From the NCBI RefSeq assembly GCF_002866825.1, contig NZ_PKUS01000005.1, positions 219,739 through 283,738 on the forward strand: 64,000 bases of DNA. Direction: 5' to 3'. The notes beneath the pieces were generated by a model that saw only the letters and a list, made by a program, of their open reading frames with translations, did no database searches and was not told where the DNA came from. The DNA comes from Pseudohalioglobus lutimaris. GTDB lineage: Bacteria; Pseudomonadota; Gammaproteobacteria; Pseudomonadales; Halieaceae. Position numbers and translations under genes: made by a program. This document shows, in pieces, positions 26,203-36,283 of the stretch (positions within the stretch are counted from its first letter, which is position 1; the number at the start of each line of letters is the position of its first letter).

Positions 26203-26771
26203 AGCAGTGACTGGCGGGTCACCTCGAGAATGGTAATCGGCTGCAGCGGCACATTCTGGTGGCCACCCACATTGCCGGTGGGCGCGGTGACGATATAGTC
26301 GACCACGCTCATGCCTTCTATCACTTCGCCAAAAACGGTGTACCCGGGCTGGCCTGGTGACCAGTCAAGGCGCAGGTTATTGCGCACGTTGATAAAAAAC
26401 TGGGAGGTGGCGGAGTCGGGGTCATTGGTTCGCGCCATGGCCACGGTACCGCGGGTATTGTGCAGGCGGTTGTTTGACTCGCTGGCAACCGGTTCACGGG
26501 TTTCTTTCTCGCTCATATCCGGCAGGAAGCCACCGCCCTGGACCATAAAGTCGGGAATGACGCGATGGAAGATGGTGCCGTTATAAAAGCCCGCATCCAC
26601 ATAGGCGAGGAAGTTGTCTACCGTGGCGGGTGCCTTGTCCCGGAAGAGTCGCAGGGTGATGCTTCCGTCTGACGTTTTCAATGTAACCAGCGGATTGGGT
26701 GCATGGCTCTCTTCTGCCAGAGACAGTGTTGAAATCAGGCAGGTCAGGGTGAAAAACAGGGTACGTAACAT
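26199..26771 (-). CDS. ppiA: Periplasmic cyclophilin-type peptidyl-prolyl isomerase
   Basis: A 190-residue PPIase. A signal peptide (about 1-19, LFFTLTCLISTLSLAEES) indicates the periplasm. Cyclophilin segments IFHRVIPDFMVQGGGF, ARTNDPDSATSQFFIN and YTVFGEVIEGMSVVD carry the active-site Arg, Phe and Gln. GAGGAG lies six bases before the ATG. Ten bases separate it from the upstream SH3 anchor gene and it overlaps pdxJ. Confidence 0.93.
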   Translation of the reverse strand: MLRTLFFTLTCLISTLSLAEESHAPNPLVTLKTSDGSITLRLFRDKAPATVDNFLAYVDAGFYNGTIFHRVIPDFMVQGGGFLPDMSEKETREPVASESNNRLHNTRGTVAMARTNDPDSATSQFFINVRNNLRLDWSPGQPGYTVFGEVIEGMSVVDYIVTAPTGNVGGHQNVPLQPITILEVTRQSLL

Positions 26772-26781
26772 GGGTATCTCC

Positions 26782-27453
26782 TCAGGCCCAGCTGGAGCTT
26801 TTACGGCGCTTGGGCCACAGCCTAGGGACCACTAGTGTAATGATGACGCCCAGCAGGACTGCCAGCGCGCCGTTAAGAAAATCTTCGCTTTCCAGCTTAT
26901 CCCCAAGGCGCGCATTCTCCGCCTCCAGCATGTCCACCTCGGATCGCAGGTGCTCGGTTTCCTGTACCAGCCTGCGATTATCGGTGTCCAGTTTCACCGC
27001 TTTGCCAGAAATCTTTTTCAAGTCTGCCAGTTCCCTGGAAACGCTGTCCAGTTCTGAACCCGTGGTGTTCGCCTTGCTGGCCAACTGGCTTTTTTCTGTC
27101 TGCAGGGCTGACAACTGTGCGCTTAGTTGCTTGTTTTTCGTCGAAAGCTGTTCCGCACGCGCCTCTGCTGCGGGCAGCTTGACCTGTGCCGGTGCGGTAG
27201 CGGTGAGGAATTCGGTCGTGACCCACCCGGTGGTGCCGCGGCTGGTGGTAACCTCTGCCCATTTGCCATCACCGCTGGTGCGGGCAACGTCCAGGCGGGC
27301 TCCAGGTTTGAGCTTACCGGCCCAGCGGTACTCCTTACCAGGCCCGGTGTGCAGCACCACAAACACTTCGTCGCTGATATAACGCACATCCTGAGCCGCG
27401 GCGGGCAGTGCCACGCATAGTGAAAAAAGAAATATTTTAATAAAACGCAACAC
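26782..27453 (-). CDS. TIGR04211/YgiM-like SH3 and membrane-anchor protein
   Basis: A 223-residue exported protein. Signal peptide at 1-20; bacterial SH3 domain at about 22-85 (VRYISDEVFVVLHTGPG, TTSRGTTGWVT); coiled coil at about 95-185; one C-terminal helix (FLNGALAVLLGVIITLVVP) and a basic tail. This order is that of the YgiM family, which is presumed to bind the cell wall and sit in the inner membrane. GTG start with AAGGAAA upstream. Confidence 0.9.
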   Translation of the reverse strand: MLRFIKIFLFSLCVALPAAAQDVRYISDEVFVVLHTGPGKEYRWAGKLKPGARLDVARTSGDGKWAEVTTSRGTTGWVTTEFLTATAPAQVKLPAAEARAEQLSTKNKQLSAQLSALQTEKSQLASKANTTGSELDSVSRELADLKKISGKAVKLDTDNRRLVQETEHLRSEVDMLEAENARLGDKLESEDFLNGALAVLLGVIITLVVPRLWPKRRKSSSWA

Positions 27454-27537
27454 AACCGGTTTCCTTGTCAGCGTAACGAAAAGCGGCGCTAGTTTACCGC
27501 CGATACATCGAGATTTGTAGGCACTCGCCGCGGCGAC

Positions 27538-28122
27538 CTAGCCCTGCGGGTTCTCTTCTTTCAGGTGAGGGCTTATTAGCAGTGCCGTCAGCACGGTCAG
27601 GGCAAGGGTAAAGCCAATGGCAGAATAGAGTTTATAGCTGACCCAGGTGGCCTCGGAAAAACCATAGGCAACCACCAGGTTGAGTGCGCCTACGATGGCA
27701 AAGTTGCTTACCCAGAGCAGGTTTAGCCTGGTCCAGACAGGCTTGGGCAGGCGAATCTGGCTGCCCAGCGTCCGCTCCATCAGGTTCTTTTCGCCGATGA
27801 ACTGTGAGGCACCAAAAGCAATAGCCAGTGCCCAGTTAAAAATGGTCGGCTTCCACTGGATGAACAGTTCATTGCGCAGAATTAATGTAGCGCCGCCGAA
27901 AACGCACACGGCCAGCAGCATCCACACGGCGCGTTTCTCAAATTCGCGGGTAATTGCATAGGTTAGGGCCACCTGGACCAGCGTGGCGGCCATTAATACA
28001 GCAGTGGCCGAGTATATGCCGTCAAAGGTGTAGCGCCAGTCGCCCAGCGACACTGCCTCGCCGTTGAGCTGGTAGACGATAAAAAACAGGGCGATAGGGA
28101 CGAATTCTGCCAGTTGCTTCAT
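27538..28122 (-). CDS. yciB: Inner membrane-spanning protein YciB (septation protein A family)
   Basis: A 194-residue protein with five to six helices. LAEFVPIALFFIVYQ at the N-terminus, IQWKPTIFNWALAIAFG and the WTRLNLLWVSNFAIVGALN segment are typical of YciB/IspZ, linked to cell-envelope synthesis and septation. The ATG at 28122 fits family length. It is divergent from trpH with a 94-base gap. Confidence 0.93.
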   Translation of the reverse strand: MKQLAEFVPIALFFIVYQLNGEAVSLGDWRYTFDGIYSATAVLMAATLVQVALTYAITREFEKRAVWMLLAVCVFGGATLILRNELFIQWKPTIFNWALAIAFGASQFIGEKNLMERTLGSQIRLPKPVWTRLNLLWVSNFAIVGALNLVVAYGFSEATWVSYKLYSAIGFTLALTVLTALLISPHLKEENPQG

Positions 28123-28216
28123 GGTGTGCCGGGTACCTTGCCTGTTATCATTGGGGTCTTCTTTAATGCTCCCGCGGACGCCTTTAGTGGTTCCGGGGTC
28201 GCCAAGTGTAAAGATT

Positions 28217-29068
28217 GTGCTGATCGACTTCCATACCCATACCACAGCTTCCGATGGGGCGTTGACCCCGGCCGAGCTACTCGACCGCGCTGCTGAGCGC
28301 GGCGTAGGCCTGTTGGCGATCACGGATCACGACACGGATGCCGGATACCGCGCCGCTTGCACCTTGCGCGATAACTACCCCGATGTCAGCCTGATACCCG
28401 GTGTCGAGCTATCCTGCCGTTGGTCGGGGACCACCATTCATATTGTGGGCCTGGGCGTGGACTTCGACCATCCCGCGATGCGCGAAGCGCTGGCGTACCT
28501 GAATAAGGCCAGGGCAGAGCGGGGCACGATCATCGCCAGTCGTTTGGAAAGCCGGGGCTACCATGGCGCGCTGGAAGGGGCGCTGGCTGAAGCGGGTGAG
28601 AGTCAGTTGGGGCGCCCGCACTTTTCCGCATGGATGGTGAAAGAAGGGCACGTGAAGGATCCACAGGCAGCTTTTGACAAGTACCTGGGCCAGGGCAAGC
28701 CAGGAGATGTTAAAGCCTGCTGGCCGGAACTGGCAGAGGTAGTCGGGTGGATAGTCGCCGCAGGCGGCGTGGCAGTACTCGCCCACCCGCTCAAGTACAA
28801 GTTTACGCGCATGAAGCTGCGGCGCCTGGTGCTGGACTTCATCGCTGCCGGGGGCAGCGCAATTGAGGTGCTGAGCGGCCGGCAAACAGCGGACCAGGTA
28901 GCACAGCTGCAGCGGCTGGCCGGTGAGTTCGAGCTACTGAGTTCCGCCGGCAGTGATTTTCACCGGGATGGTCCCTACAACCCCGAGATAGGTGTAGAAT
29001 TGCGCCGTCTTGAGGGCCGCGCCGCCGTTTGGCAGCGTTGGCAGGCAGTTGACGAGGGCCAGCAGTGA
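28217..29068 (+). CDS. trpH: PHP-domain 5'-3' exoribonuclease (RNase AM / TrpH)
   Basis: A 283-residue PHP phosphoesterase. Metal-binding motifs: FHTHTTASDG at the start, ITDHDTDAGY, PGVEL, LAHPLKY and SDFHRDG near the end. RNase AM/TrpH degrades short 5'-phosphorylated RNA and trims rRNA 5' ends. I chose GTG 28217 because homologues begin just before DFHTH and it leaves room for a promoter; ATG 28166 is an alternative. Its TGA overlaps the yciO start. Confidence 0.9.
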   Translation: MLIDFHTHTTASDGALTPAELLDRAAERGVGLLAITDHDTDAGYRAACTLRDNYPDVSLIPGVELSCRWSGTTIHIVGLGVDFDHPAMREALAYLNKARAERGTIIASRLESRGYHGALEGALAEAGESQLGRPHFSAWMVKEGHVKDPQAAFDKYLGQGKPGDVKACWPELAEVVGWIVAAGGVAVLAHPLKYKFTRMKLRRLVLDFIAAGGSAIEVLSGRQTADQVAQLQRLAGEFELLSSAGSDFHRDGPYNPEIGVELRRLEGRAAVWQRWQAVDEGQQ

Positions 29069-29688
29069 GTCAGTTTTTCCAAATCCACCCGGATAACCCC
29101 CAGGCGCGCCTGGTGCGCCAGGCTGCGGATGTTATCCGTGATGGCGGCGTCGTGGTCTACCCCACGGACTCCGCTTACGCGATCGGTTGCCATATCGGCG
29201 ACAAGAATGCCCTTGACCGCATTCGCCGTATCCGCAAGCTCGACGATCGTCACAACTTTACCCTGGTTTGCCGCGACTTGTCGGAGATTGCCAGTTATGC
29301 CCGGGTCGACAATGCTGTTTATCGCCTCCTCAAGCACTGCACGCCTGGGCCCTATACCTTTATTCTGCGCGCGACCTCTGAAGTGCCGCGTCGACTCATG
29401 CACCCGAAGCGTAAAACCGTGGGCCTGCGGGTCCCGGAAAACAACATTGCCCAGGCACTGCTCGCCGACCTGGGCGAGCCAATGATGAGCGTTACCTTGA
29501 TCATGCCCGGCGACGATTACCCCCTGATTGACCCCTACGACATTCGCGAGACCCTGCAGCATGACGTCGATGCTGTGATAGACGGCGGTTACTGCGGAAT
29601 GGAGGCCACCACGGTGGTGGACCTGGTTGAAGACAGCCCGCTGGTGCTGCGTGCTGGCAAGGGAGATATTGCCCCATTTGAGAATTGA
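29065..29688 (+). CDS. yciO: YciO, Sua5/YrdC-family protein
   Basis: A 207-residue YrdC-fold protein. YPTDSAYAIGCHIGDKN and HNFTLVCRDLSEI match YciO more closely than TsaC, which makes threonylcarbamoyl-AMP for t6A. YciO may carry out a similar but weaker reaction. The trpH-yciO order with rluB nearby is as in Escherichia coli. GTG start overlapping the trpH stop. Confidence 0.92.
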   Translation: MSQFFQIHPDNPQARLVRQAADVIRDGGVVVYPTDSAYAIGCHIGDKNALDRIRRIRKLDDRHNFTLVCRDLSEIASYARVDNAVYRLLKHCTPGPYTFILRATSEVPRRLMHPKRKTVGLRVPENNIAQALLADLGEPMMSVTLIMPGDDYPLIDPYDIRETLQHDVDAVIDGGYCGMEATTVVDLVEDSPLVLRAGKGDIAPFEN

Positions 29689-29725
29689 TCAGGTATACTG
29701 CAGCCAAGTAAGCAAAGGTATCCCC

Positions 29726-30640
29726 GTGTCAGTTAACGAACCCAATTCCGAAGCGCAGACCGGGACCGAGGACAAGCCCTCCGCGGCGCCACGGCAAGCT
29801 GATGGCGCCCAGTCGGCAGCCCCGGGGCACACAGCCCACATTCACCCCAGTCAGCCCCAACAGGGAGAAATGCCCTTCGCTGTGGTCATGGGCCAGGCGA
29901 TGACTGAACTGCCCAAGGATCTGTACATTCCGCCCCAGGCGCTGGAAGTATTCCTCGAGGCATTCGAGGGCCCGCTGGACCTTCTGCTCTACCTGATCAA
30001 GCGTCAGAACCTCGATATCCTCGAGATTGATGTATCCAAAATCACCCACCAGTACATGCAGTACGTGGAATTGATGGATGCGGTGCAGTTTGAGCTCGCT
30101 GCGGAATACCTGCTGATGGCGGCGATGCTCGCGGAAATCAAGTCGCGCATGCTGCTGCCGCGTTCCAGCGATGTGGAAGAAGACGAGGAGGACCCGCGGG
30201 CACAGCTTATCCGTCGCCTGCAGGAATACGAGCGCTTCAAGAAGGCTGCCGAGGATATCGAGGAGATGCCGCGCATCGAGCGCGACACCTGGGTTGGAAG
30301 CGCCAACCCGCCGGACATTAATCGTGCCCGCCCGGACCCGGATGTGGACATGCGCGAACTGCTGGTGGCCTTGTCCGAAGTGCTGCGTCGCGCGGACATG
30401 TATGAAAGCCACCACATCCAGCGCGAGGCCCTGTCCACCCGCGAACGCATGTCTGATGTGCTGGAGCAGCTGGCGGGCCAGCAGTTTCTGCCCTTCGTGG
30501 CATTGTTCAGCGCGGAAGAGGGGCGTCTCGGCGTCGTCGTTACGTTCCTGGCGGTCATGGAGCTTATCAAGGAATCACTGGTGGAGATTGTGCAGACCGA
30601 CCCCTTCGGTCCTATCCACGTCAAGGCAAGGTCAGAATAA
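29726..30640 (+). CDS. scpA: Segregation and condensation protein A
   Basis: A 304-residue kleisin subunit of the bacterial SMC complex. The core starts near 75 with VFLEAFEGPLDLLLYLIKRQ, the SMC-binding N-terminal helix, and ends with the winged helix FVALFSAEEGRLGVVVTFLAV. The first ~70 residues are a Pro/Ala/Gln-rich extension, longer than in many ScpA. GTG at 29726 has AAAGG seven bases upstream. Adjacent to scpB by one base. Confidence 0.94.
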   Translation: MSVNEPNSEAQTGTEDKPSAAPRQADGAQSAAPGHTAHIHPSQPQQGEMPFAVVMGQAMTELPKDLYIPPQALEVFLEAFEGPLDLLLYLIKRQNLDILEIDVSKITHQYMQYVELMDAVQFELAAEYLLMAAMLAEIKSRMLLPRSSDVEEDEEDPRAQLIRRLQEYERFKKAAEDIEEMPRIERDTWVGSANPPDINRARPDPDVDMRELLVALSEVLRRADMYESHHIQREALSTRERMSDVLEQLAGQQFLPFVALFSAEEGRLGVVVTFLAVMELIKESLVEIVQTDPFGPIHVKARSE

Positions 30641-30641
30641 G

Positions 30642-31541
30642 ATGGCGGAAACAGGTCTGGTGCAGATTGTCGAAGGTGCGCTGCTGGCGGCGGGTAAGGC
30701 CCTTACCGTGGCGCAGTTGGGTGAGCTGTTCGAAGAACATGAGCGGCCCGAGAATGCGCAGATCCGCGAGGCATTGCAAGAAGTCGCAGAACGGTGTGAG
30801 GATCGGGGCTTTGAACTGGTCGAGGTGGCCAGTGGGTTTCGTTTCCAGGTGCGGCAGGGGTTGAGCACCTGGGTAGCCCGGCTGTGGCATGAGCGCCCCG
30901 CGCGATACTCCCGGGCGCTGCTGGAAACCCTGGCATTGATTGCCTATCGCCAGCCCATAACCCGCGGCGAGATCGAGGAGATTCGTGGTGTGGCGGTGAG
31001 TTCCAATATTATCAAGACGCTGCATGAGCGCGAGTGGATTCGGGTTGTGGGCCACCGTGATGTACCCGGTCGACCAGCGATGTACGCGACTACGCGGCAG
31101 TTCCTCGATTATTTTAATCTGAAAAACCTGGATCAACTGCCTGCGCTGGCGGAGATCCGCGACCTCGACACACTCAACGCCGAACTCGGCTTCACTGACC
31201 CCGTGAAGGAGAAAGATGATGAGGCTGGCGGCACCCCGGGCGAGGGCAGCCCGGAACTCACTGTAGTTGGCGGCATCGACCACAACCCGGGCGCCGACCC
31301 GGTGTCCACCGTAGCGTCGGGGGCAGACACAGACACAGACATAGACACAGACACAGACCAGGACAGTGAAACGCCCACCGAGGAAGAGCCGGAAAGCGCC
31401 GGCGACCTGGCCGAAGCCATGGAAGGTTTGCAGGTCACGGGTGAGACGGCAACGGGTGACGCACAGGAGGTCGTTGAAGGGGCTGCGGACACGGAGCAGT
31501 CCGACGATATCGAGGCCGTAAAGCCCGAGAGCCAGGCCTAG
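30642..31541 (+). CDS. scpB: Segregation and condensation protein B
   Basis: A 299-residue kleisin-interacting subunit. Two winged-helix domains occupy about 1-180: [20 protein letters not shown] and [16 protein letters not shown] are signatures. After ELGF the protein carries a ~105-residue acidic Glu/Asp/Thr tail, including a [13 protein letters not shown] run, which many ScpB lack. It works with ScpA and SMC in chromosome compaction. ATG 30642 lies one base after scpA. Confidence 0.94.
   Translation: MAETGLVQIVEGALLAAGKALTVAQLGELFEEHERPENAQIREALQEVAERCEDRGFELVEVASGFRFQVRQGLSTWVARLWHERPARYSRALLETLALIAYRQPITRGEIEEIRGVAVSSNIIKTLHEREWIRVVGHRDVPGRPAMYATTRQFLDYFNLKNLDQLPALAEIRDLDTLNAELGFTDPVKEKDDEAGGTPGEGSPELTVVGGIDHNPGADPVSTVASGADTDTDIDTDTDQDSETPTEEEPESAGDLAEAMEGLQVTGETATGDAQEVVEGAADTEQSDDIEAVKPESQA
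31326..31358 (+). repeat. GACACA hexanucleotide microsatellite in scpB
   Basis: About five imperfect GACACA units encode alternating Asp-Thr in the acidic tail. One unit reads GACATA, giving Asp-Ile. Being six bases long, copy changes keep the frame. Confidence 0.75.
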
Positions 31542-31552
31542 GTTCGCGTCGT

Positions 31553-32437
31553 ATGAAAGAAAAAGCCGGTTCCGGCGCCGCAGACGCGCCGGCTAACAAC
31601 CCTTCCGGGGAAAAACTGCAAAAAGTGCTCGCCCGCAGCGGGCTTGGTTCGCGGCGTGAGATGGAGCGCTGGATCGAGCAGGGTCGAGTGACCGTGGAAG
31701 GCCGTCCCGCCAGGCTGGGCGACCGGGTCGGCAATACCGCCAGAATTGCGGTGGATGGTAAGCCACTGGATACGGCATCCGCCCAGGAAACGCGCTGCAT
31801 TCTCTATCATAAACCCACAGGGGAGGTTTGCTCACGCAAGGATCCCCAGGGTCGACGGACTGTGTTTGAGCGCTTACCCAAACCCAGGGCTGGGCGTTGG
31901 ATATCGATCGGCCGTCTGGATTACAACACCTCGGGCCTGCTGCTGTTTACTACAGATGGTGAGCTGGCCAACAAACTGATGCACCCTTCCTCAAACATCG
32001 AGCGTGAGTATATGGTGCGGGTTATGGGCCAGTGGGACGAGGCCATGCTGCAGCGTCTGCTGGAGGGCGTTATGTTGGATGATGGAATGGCGCGCTTCAC
32101 TGATATCCAGGACGGCGGCGGCGATGGCATCAACCACTGGTTCTACGTGGTGCTGATGGAGGGTCGTAACCGCGAGGTGCGCAGGCTCTGGGAGTCGCAG
32201 GGGTTGACGGTGTCGCGACTCAAGCGGGTGCGCTACGGCGATGTGTTCATTCCTTCAAAGGTGAAGCAGGGGCAGTGGGTTGAACTTGAGCCCAAGGAAG
32301 TCAAATCGCTTTACCGCATGGCAGAGATGCCGCTCAAGCAGCAAAAGCGCGGGACAATGAAGGAGCGCGAAAAAATGCAGCGTCAGTTTGCCAAGCGTCG
32401 TGGGCCCGCGTCTGCCCGGGGCCGGGGTAAGTCCTGA
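31553..32437 (+). CDS. rluB: 23S rRNA pseudouridine(2605) synthase RluB
   Basis: A 294-residue enzyme. An S4 RNA-binding domain (about 20-75, [18 protein letters not shown]) precedes the catalytic domain, where Asp is in [33 protein letters not shown] is also typical. The C-terminal ~40 residues are basic, as usual for RluB. It follows scpB on the same strand and is convergent with yciK. Confidence 0.94.
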   Translation: MKEKAGSGAADAPANNPSGEKLQKVLARSGLGSRREMERWIEQGRVTVEGRPARLGDRVGNTARIAVDGKPLDTASAQETRCILYHKPTGEVCSRKDPQGRRTVFERLPKPRAGRWISIGRLDYNTSGLLLFTTDGELANKLMHPSSNIEREYMVRVMGQWDEAMLQRLLEGVMLDDGMARFTDIQDGGGDGINHWFYVVLMEGRNREVRRLWESQGLTVSRLKRVRYGDVFIPSKVKQGQWVELEPKEVKSLYRMAEMPLKQQKRGTMKEREKMQRQFAKRRGPASARGRGKS

Positions 32438-32471
32438 TTCCTTGCACTTTCCGTTTCCCGGCCCGGCAGCG

Positions 32472-33230
32472 TTACTGGGCGTCGAACGAAACTCCAGTGA
32501 CCCCGATACTGTCCTCTCCCATCAGGTACAGGTAAGTAGCCATGATCTCTGCAGGTGAGGGGTTGTCCGTAGGCCGTTCAGCGGGATAGGCAGTGTTGCG
32601 CATTACGGTGTTGGTGGCGCCCGGATTGATGCAGTTCACGCGCACATTGGAGGTGTTTTCCAGCTCGCTGGAGAGTACCTGCATAAAACCTTCTGTGGCG
32701 AACTTGGACACCGCGTAAGCACCCCAGAATGCTCGACCTGTGCGGCCGACGCCGGACGAGGTGCAGACGACTGAAGCCGAGGGCGCCGCCTGCAGCAGAG
32801 GGAGCAGGTAGCGGGTCAGCACAAACTGCGCGTTCACGTTAACTTGCATCACCTCTTGCCACGCCGCGAACGTGGCGCTTTCTATGGGGCGGCGCTCTCC
32901 CAGCATACTGGCGTTGTGCAGCAGGCCATCAAGGTGGCCGAACTCCTCACCCAGGCCTTGCGCAAGGTGCATACACTGCTCTTCAGTCACTTTAGCCAGG
33001 TCTATCTCCACCAGTGCCGGCTTGGGGTGACCCGCGGCTTCAATCGCGTCATAGACCGCTTCCAGTTTACTCTCCGTCCTCCCCAGTAAAATGACAGTAG
33101 CGCCGTGCTCGGCAAAGCAGAGGGCGGCGGCTTTGCCGATGCCGTCACCGGCGCCGGTTACCAGAATCGTCTTACCCTTGAGCAGGCTGGGGCTGGGGGT
33201 GTAATCGGCAGGCAGGCGTTGGACATTCAT
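32472..33230 (-). CDS. yciK: YciK-family short-chain dehydrogenase
   Basis: A 252-residue SDR. The cofactor motif is TGAGDGIGKAA and the catalytic site YAVSK (Tyr and Lys) with the Ser in VCTSSGVGR. LHNASMLGERRPIE is typical of YciK. Substrate unknown. It closes the mtaD-ubiG-mupP-yciK group, 15 bases after mupP, the same order as in Pseudomonas. Confidence 0.92.
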   Translation of the reverse strand: MNVQRLPADYTPSPSLLKGKTILVTGAGDGIGKAAALCFAEHGATVILLGRTESKLEAVYDAIEAAGHPKPALVEIDLAKVTEEQCMHLAQGLGEEFGHLDGLLHNASMLGERRPIESATFAAWQEVMQVNVNAQFVLTRYLLPLLQAAPSASVVCTSSGVGRTGRAFWGAYAVSKFATEGFMQVLSSELENTSNVRVNCINPGATNTVMRNTAYPAERPTDNPSPAEIMATYLYLMGEDSIGVTGVSFDAQ

Positions 33231-33245
33231 GGCTTTGATCCGGTC

Positions 33246-33956
33246 TTAAAGGTTGAGAATCAGGTCGGTCAGCTGGTGACTGCAGTCAACGCGGGCGTTG
33301 GCGCCCCAGTCGTCAGCATTGTCATCCGGTTCGATGTAGCCGTAGGCAGCTGCCACGGTGTACATGCCCGCGCGCCGTCCCGCTTCAATATCGCGCAGGT
33401 GGTCCCCTACATAAATAGCTTCATGGGGTGCACATTGCAGTTCTCGACAGTTCAGGTAGAGCGACTCCGGGTGAGGCTTGCGTTCACTCACATCGTCCGG
33501 GCAGACCAGGCTGCCACAGTATTCTGCAGTAGAGCGCGTGCTTGCTGCATTGGCATCCGGTCCAGGTAACAGGCCGAGAGCGACCATCAGTGGCTCTGCA
33601 TAGGCCCTCGGTTTGTTGGTGGCAACACCCCAGGCGATGCCGCGCTCGGCCAGGGCGGTCAGCAGTGGCGGAATGCCGGGATAGGGCAGGGCAGCGCTAC
33701 CCAGTACATCGCTGTAGAGCTCGAGCAGGCGCAGCCGCTTGCTTTCGAAGACCGGGTCCTGCGGATCGATGCCCAGGCCCAGCGCAACCAGAGCGCGTGC
33801 GCCATTGGATACGGAGGCGCGAATGCGGGCAGGGTCCATGGCGCTCATGCCATGTTCGCTTCGCAGTTGCTGTACCACCACCACGAACTCATCAGCGGTA
33901 TCCACCAGGGTTCCGTCGAGGTCAAAGAGAACGGCTTTGAGCTTGTCGCGGGTCAC
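33246..33956 (-). CDS. mupP: HAD phosphatase, probable MurNAc-6-phosphate phosphatase MupP
   Basis: A 236-residue HAD hydrolase with the nucleophile motif [10 protein letters not shown], a Thr/Lys site near VATNKPRAY and the acidic [12 protein letters not shown]. Sequence alone also fits phosphoglycolate phosphatase (Gph). The neighbours decide: in Pseudomonas the gene between ubiG and yciK is mupP, which acts in peptidoglycan recycling. It overlaps ubiG by four bases. Confidence 0.85.
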   Translation of the reverse strand: MTRDKLKAVLFDLDGTLVDTADEFVVVVQQLRSEHGMSAMDPARIRASVSNGARALVALGLGIDPQDPVFESKRLRLLELYSDVLGSAALPYPGIPPLLTALAERGIAWGVATNKPRAYAEPLMVALGLLPGPDANAASTRSTAEYCGSLVCPDDVSERKPHPESLYLNCRELQCAPHEAIYVGDHLRDIEAGRRAGMYTVAAAYGYIEPDDNADDWGANARVDCSHQLTDLILNL

Positions 33957-34663
33957 GCCGGCTTAACCGCCCTGATCATGTAGTTGACGCTGACGTCCCC
34001 GGGGCTCAGTCGGTAGTGCCTGGTGATGGGGTTGTAGATTAGCCCGGTCATGTCTTCCAGTATCAATCCAGCATCGCGAATCCAGGCAGCCATCTCCGAG
34101 GGCTTGATGAACTTGTCGTATTCATGGGTGCCCGCGGGTAACAGCTTGAGAATATGTTCGGCGCCGACAATGGCGAACAGGAAAGCCTTGGGATTACGAT
34201 TGATCGTTGAGAAGTACAGGTTACCTCCGGGGATAGCCAGCGCGGCGCAGGCCTTGATCACCGAGCCCGGGTCGGGGACGTGCTCCAGCATTTCCAGGCA
34301 GCAGACAATGTCAAAACTGGCGGGCGTCTCATCTGCACGCTGTTCCGCCGTGCTATGCAGGTACTCAACGTCCACACCTGACTCAAGTTGGTGCAGTCTG
34401 GCCACCGCCAGCGGCGCTTCGCCCATATCTATACCCGTCACGGTGGCGCCGCGCTGGGCCATTGACTCGGCCAGGATGCCGCCACCACAGCCCACGTCAA
34501 TCAGTCGCTTGCCGGCAACAGGCGAGTGCCCGTCGATGTAGTTGGCGCGCAGGGGGTTGATCTCGTGCAGGGGTTTGAACTCGCTGTTGCGGTCCCACCA
34601 GCGTGAGGCCAGCGCCTCGAATTTGGCGATTTCTGCGGGGTCTACGTTGTTTGTGCTGTTCAT
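33953..34663 (-). CDS. ubiG: Ubiquinone O-methyltransferase UbiG
   Basis: A 236-residue SAM-dependent methyltransferase that performs both O-methylations of ubiquinone synthesis. [19 protein letters not shown] is the UbiG N-terminal signature; [13 protein letters not shown] is the SAM-binding motif I, and [16 protein letters not shown] follows. It overlaps mtaD upstream and mupP downstream by four bases each. Confidence 0.96.
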   Translation of the reverse strand: MNSTNNVDPAEIAKFEALASRWWDRNSEFKPLHEINPLRANYIDGHSPVAGKRLIDVGCGGGILAESMAQRGATVTGIDMGEAPLAVARLHQLESGVDVEYLHSTAEQRADETPASFDIVCCLEMLEHVPDPGSVIKACAALAIPGGNLYFSTINRNPKAFLFAIVGAEHILKLLPAGTHEYDKFIKPSEMAAWIRDAGLILEDMTGLIYNPITRHYRLSPGDVSVNYMIRAVKPA

Positions 34664-35997
34664 TGATTTTTGCCGGTTGAACTGATTTTTTCCTGCCAGG
34701 CAGCGGTGCGCTGCTGCAGGTCCTTGAGATTGATACGCGTGAGCTGGCGATTATGGAGCAGTTGTGCCCCGGCTACCCAGCTGTGGCAGACCTGGCTGCC
34801 GTTACAGGCGTAGACCAGCTGCGAGAGCGGATTGTAAAGCGGCTGGCACTCGGGGCCGGAAAGGTCCACAGCGACAATGTCTGCCTGCTTGCCCGGCTCC
34901 AGGCTGCCGATTTCCTGCTCCAGTCCCATGGCACGGGCGCCACCCATGGTCGCCATATACAGTGCGTCAGCCGCTGGCAGCGCAGCGGCGTCCCCCGCCG
35001 TGAGCTTGCCCAGCAATGCGGCTGTTTGCATTTCGGCAAACAGGTTCAGGTCATTGTTGCTGGCCGCACTGTCTGTGCCCAGGGCAACATTCACGCCGCG
35101 GTCCAGCAGCTTGCTCACCGGGCAGGCGCCTGAGGCCAGCTTCATGTTGGATTGCGGGCAATGAACAACATGAGCACCGGTGGCGGCGAGCAGGGCGATG
35201 TCCTGGTCACCCAGGTCGGTCATGTGCACACACTGGGTGCGCGGGCCAAGCAGGCCCATGGTATTGAGGCTGTCCAGCGGTCGCTCACCGTGTTCTTCAA
35301 CCGCTGCGAGTACCTCGCCTGCGGTCTCGTGGAGGTGGATCTGAACCGGCAGGTCCAGTTCAGCGGCGTAGGTGGCGACCTTCAGCAGGTTCTGGGGCGA
35401 TACGGTGTAGGGGGCGTGAGGGCCAAAGCCGATCTGGACAAGGCCTCGATGCTTCAGTTCGTCGCGCAGGCGCAACCCCTTGCTGATGTATTCGTCGGCA
35501 TCCCTGGCCCACGCGGTAGGGAAGTCGAGGATGGGGAAGACGATCTGGCAGCGTATGCCGGCATCGACCGCGGCCGCTGCGGCGGCATCCGGGAAAAAGT
35601 ACATATCGCTGAAAGTGGTTGTCCCGGCACGGAGCATTTCGGCAATTGCCAGTTCAGTGCCATCGCGAACAAAGTCTGCACTGACGTGGGCGCCCTCGGC
35701 AGGCCAGATATGTTGCTCCAGCCACGGCATCAGCGGCAGGTCGTCAGCGTAGCCACGCAGCAGGCTCATGGCCGCGTGGCCATGGGTGTTGATCATTCCC
35801 GGTATCAGGGCCTGTCCCGGCAGTGCCAATTCCCGGGCGGCAGTCAGGCTGGCGGCCTCGGCTCGCGGCAGAATGTGACTGATGCGGCCGTCGTGAATGG
35901 CCAGGCTATGGTTGGTCAGCACGGCGCCGCGGGGTACTACCGGGACAATCCAGTCCGGATGCAGCAGCGTGTCGACGGTGGACGGCGAGGTGCTCAT
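34660..35997 (-). CDS. mtaD: MTA/SAH deaminase, TRZ/ATZ-family amidohydrolase
   Basis: A 445-residue metal-dependent deaminase of methylthioadenosine and S-adenosylhomocysteine. Metal and substrate residues appear in [49 protein letters not shown] and [13 protein letters not shown]. Being first in an operon with the SAM-dependent UbiG fits removal of methylation by-products. Divergent from gyrA with a 286-base gap that carries the gyrA promoter and leader. Confidence 0.92.
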   Translation of the reverse strand: MSTSPSTVDTLLHPDWIVPVVPRGAVLTNHSLAIHDGRISHILPRAEAASLTAARELALPGQALIPGMINTHGHAAMSLLRGYADDLPLMPWLEQHIWPAEGAHVSADFVRDGTELAIAEMLRAGTTTFSDMYFFPDAAAAAAVDAGIRCQIVFPILDFPTAWARDADEYISKGLRLRDELKHRGLVQIGFGPHAPYTVSPQNLLKVATYAAELDLPVQIHLHETAGEVLAAVEEHGERPLDSLNTMGLLGPRTQCVHMTDLGDQDIALLAATGAHVVHCPQSNMKLASGACPVSKLLDRGVNVALGTDSAASNNDLNLFAEMQTAALLGKLTAGDAAALPAADALYMATMGGARAMGLEQEIGSLEPGKQADIVAVDLSGPECQPLYNPLSQLVYACNGSQVCHSWVAGAQLLHNRQLTRINLKDLQQRTAAWQEKISSTGKNQ

Positions 35998-36136
35998 GGA
36001 TGGTCTCAGTTGACTCCGGGCGGTTGAATTGCGGTGAAAAAAGCGTCAGCAAATGACGCTGCGGGACTGAACCCGCCGGACCGTGCAGAGTATAACCGCA
36101 GCTGCCCCCGATTGTCGGTGAAATTCTTTAAAAACA

Positions 36137-36165
36137 TGGTAGTTAGAAGCCATTTTCCGTATAAT
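36137..36165 (+). promoter_or_regulatory. Predicted gyrA promoter
   Basis: A perfect TATAAT at 36160-36165 lies 118 bases before the gyrA ATG. The -35 position (TGGTAG at 36137-36142) is poor, which would suit a promoter sensitive to supercoiling or needing an activator. Confidence 0.45.
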
Positions 36166-36210
36166 GTGCCGCTTGTATTTAGGGGCGTTCTACATTTTCT
36201 TTGCAGCCTT

Positions 36211-36227
36211 CCCGGAGTCCTTCCGGG
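36211..36227 (+). other. Hairpin in the gyrA leader
   Basis: CCCGGA (36211-36216) and TCCGGG (36222-36227) form a perfect six-pair stem with a five-base loop in the 5' leader. No T-run, so it is not a standard terminator. Confidence 0.4.
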
Positions 36228-36283
36228 TGAAGTCGCAAGCATAATAAAGCCTGTAAGCTTGACCTGAAGGAAACCTTCTCAAC

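Noticed and set aside
33246..33956. Phosphoglycolate phosphatase (gph) as the name of the HAD gene
   Set aside because: Sequence alone fits, but the ubiG-mupP-yciK order seen in Pseudomonas makes MupP the better call.
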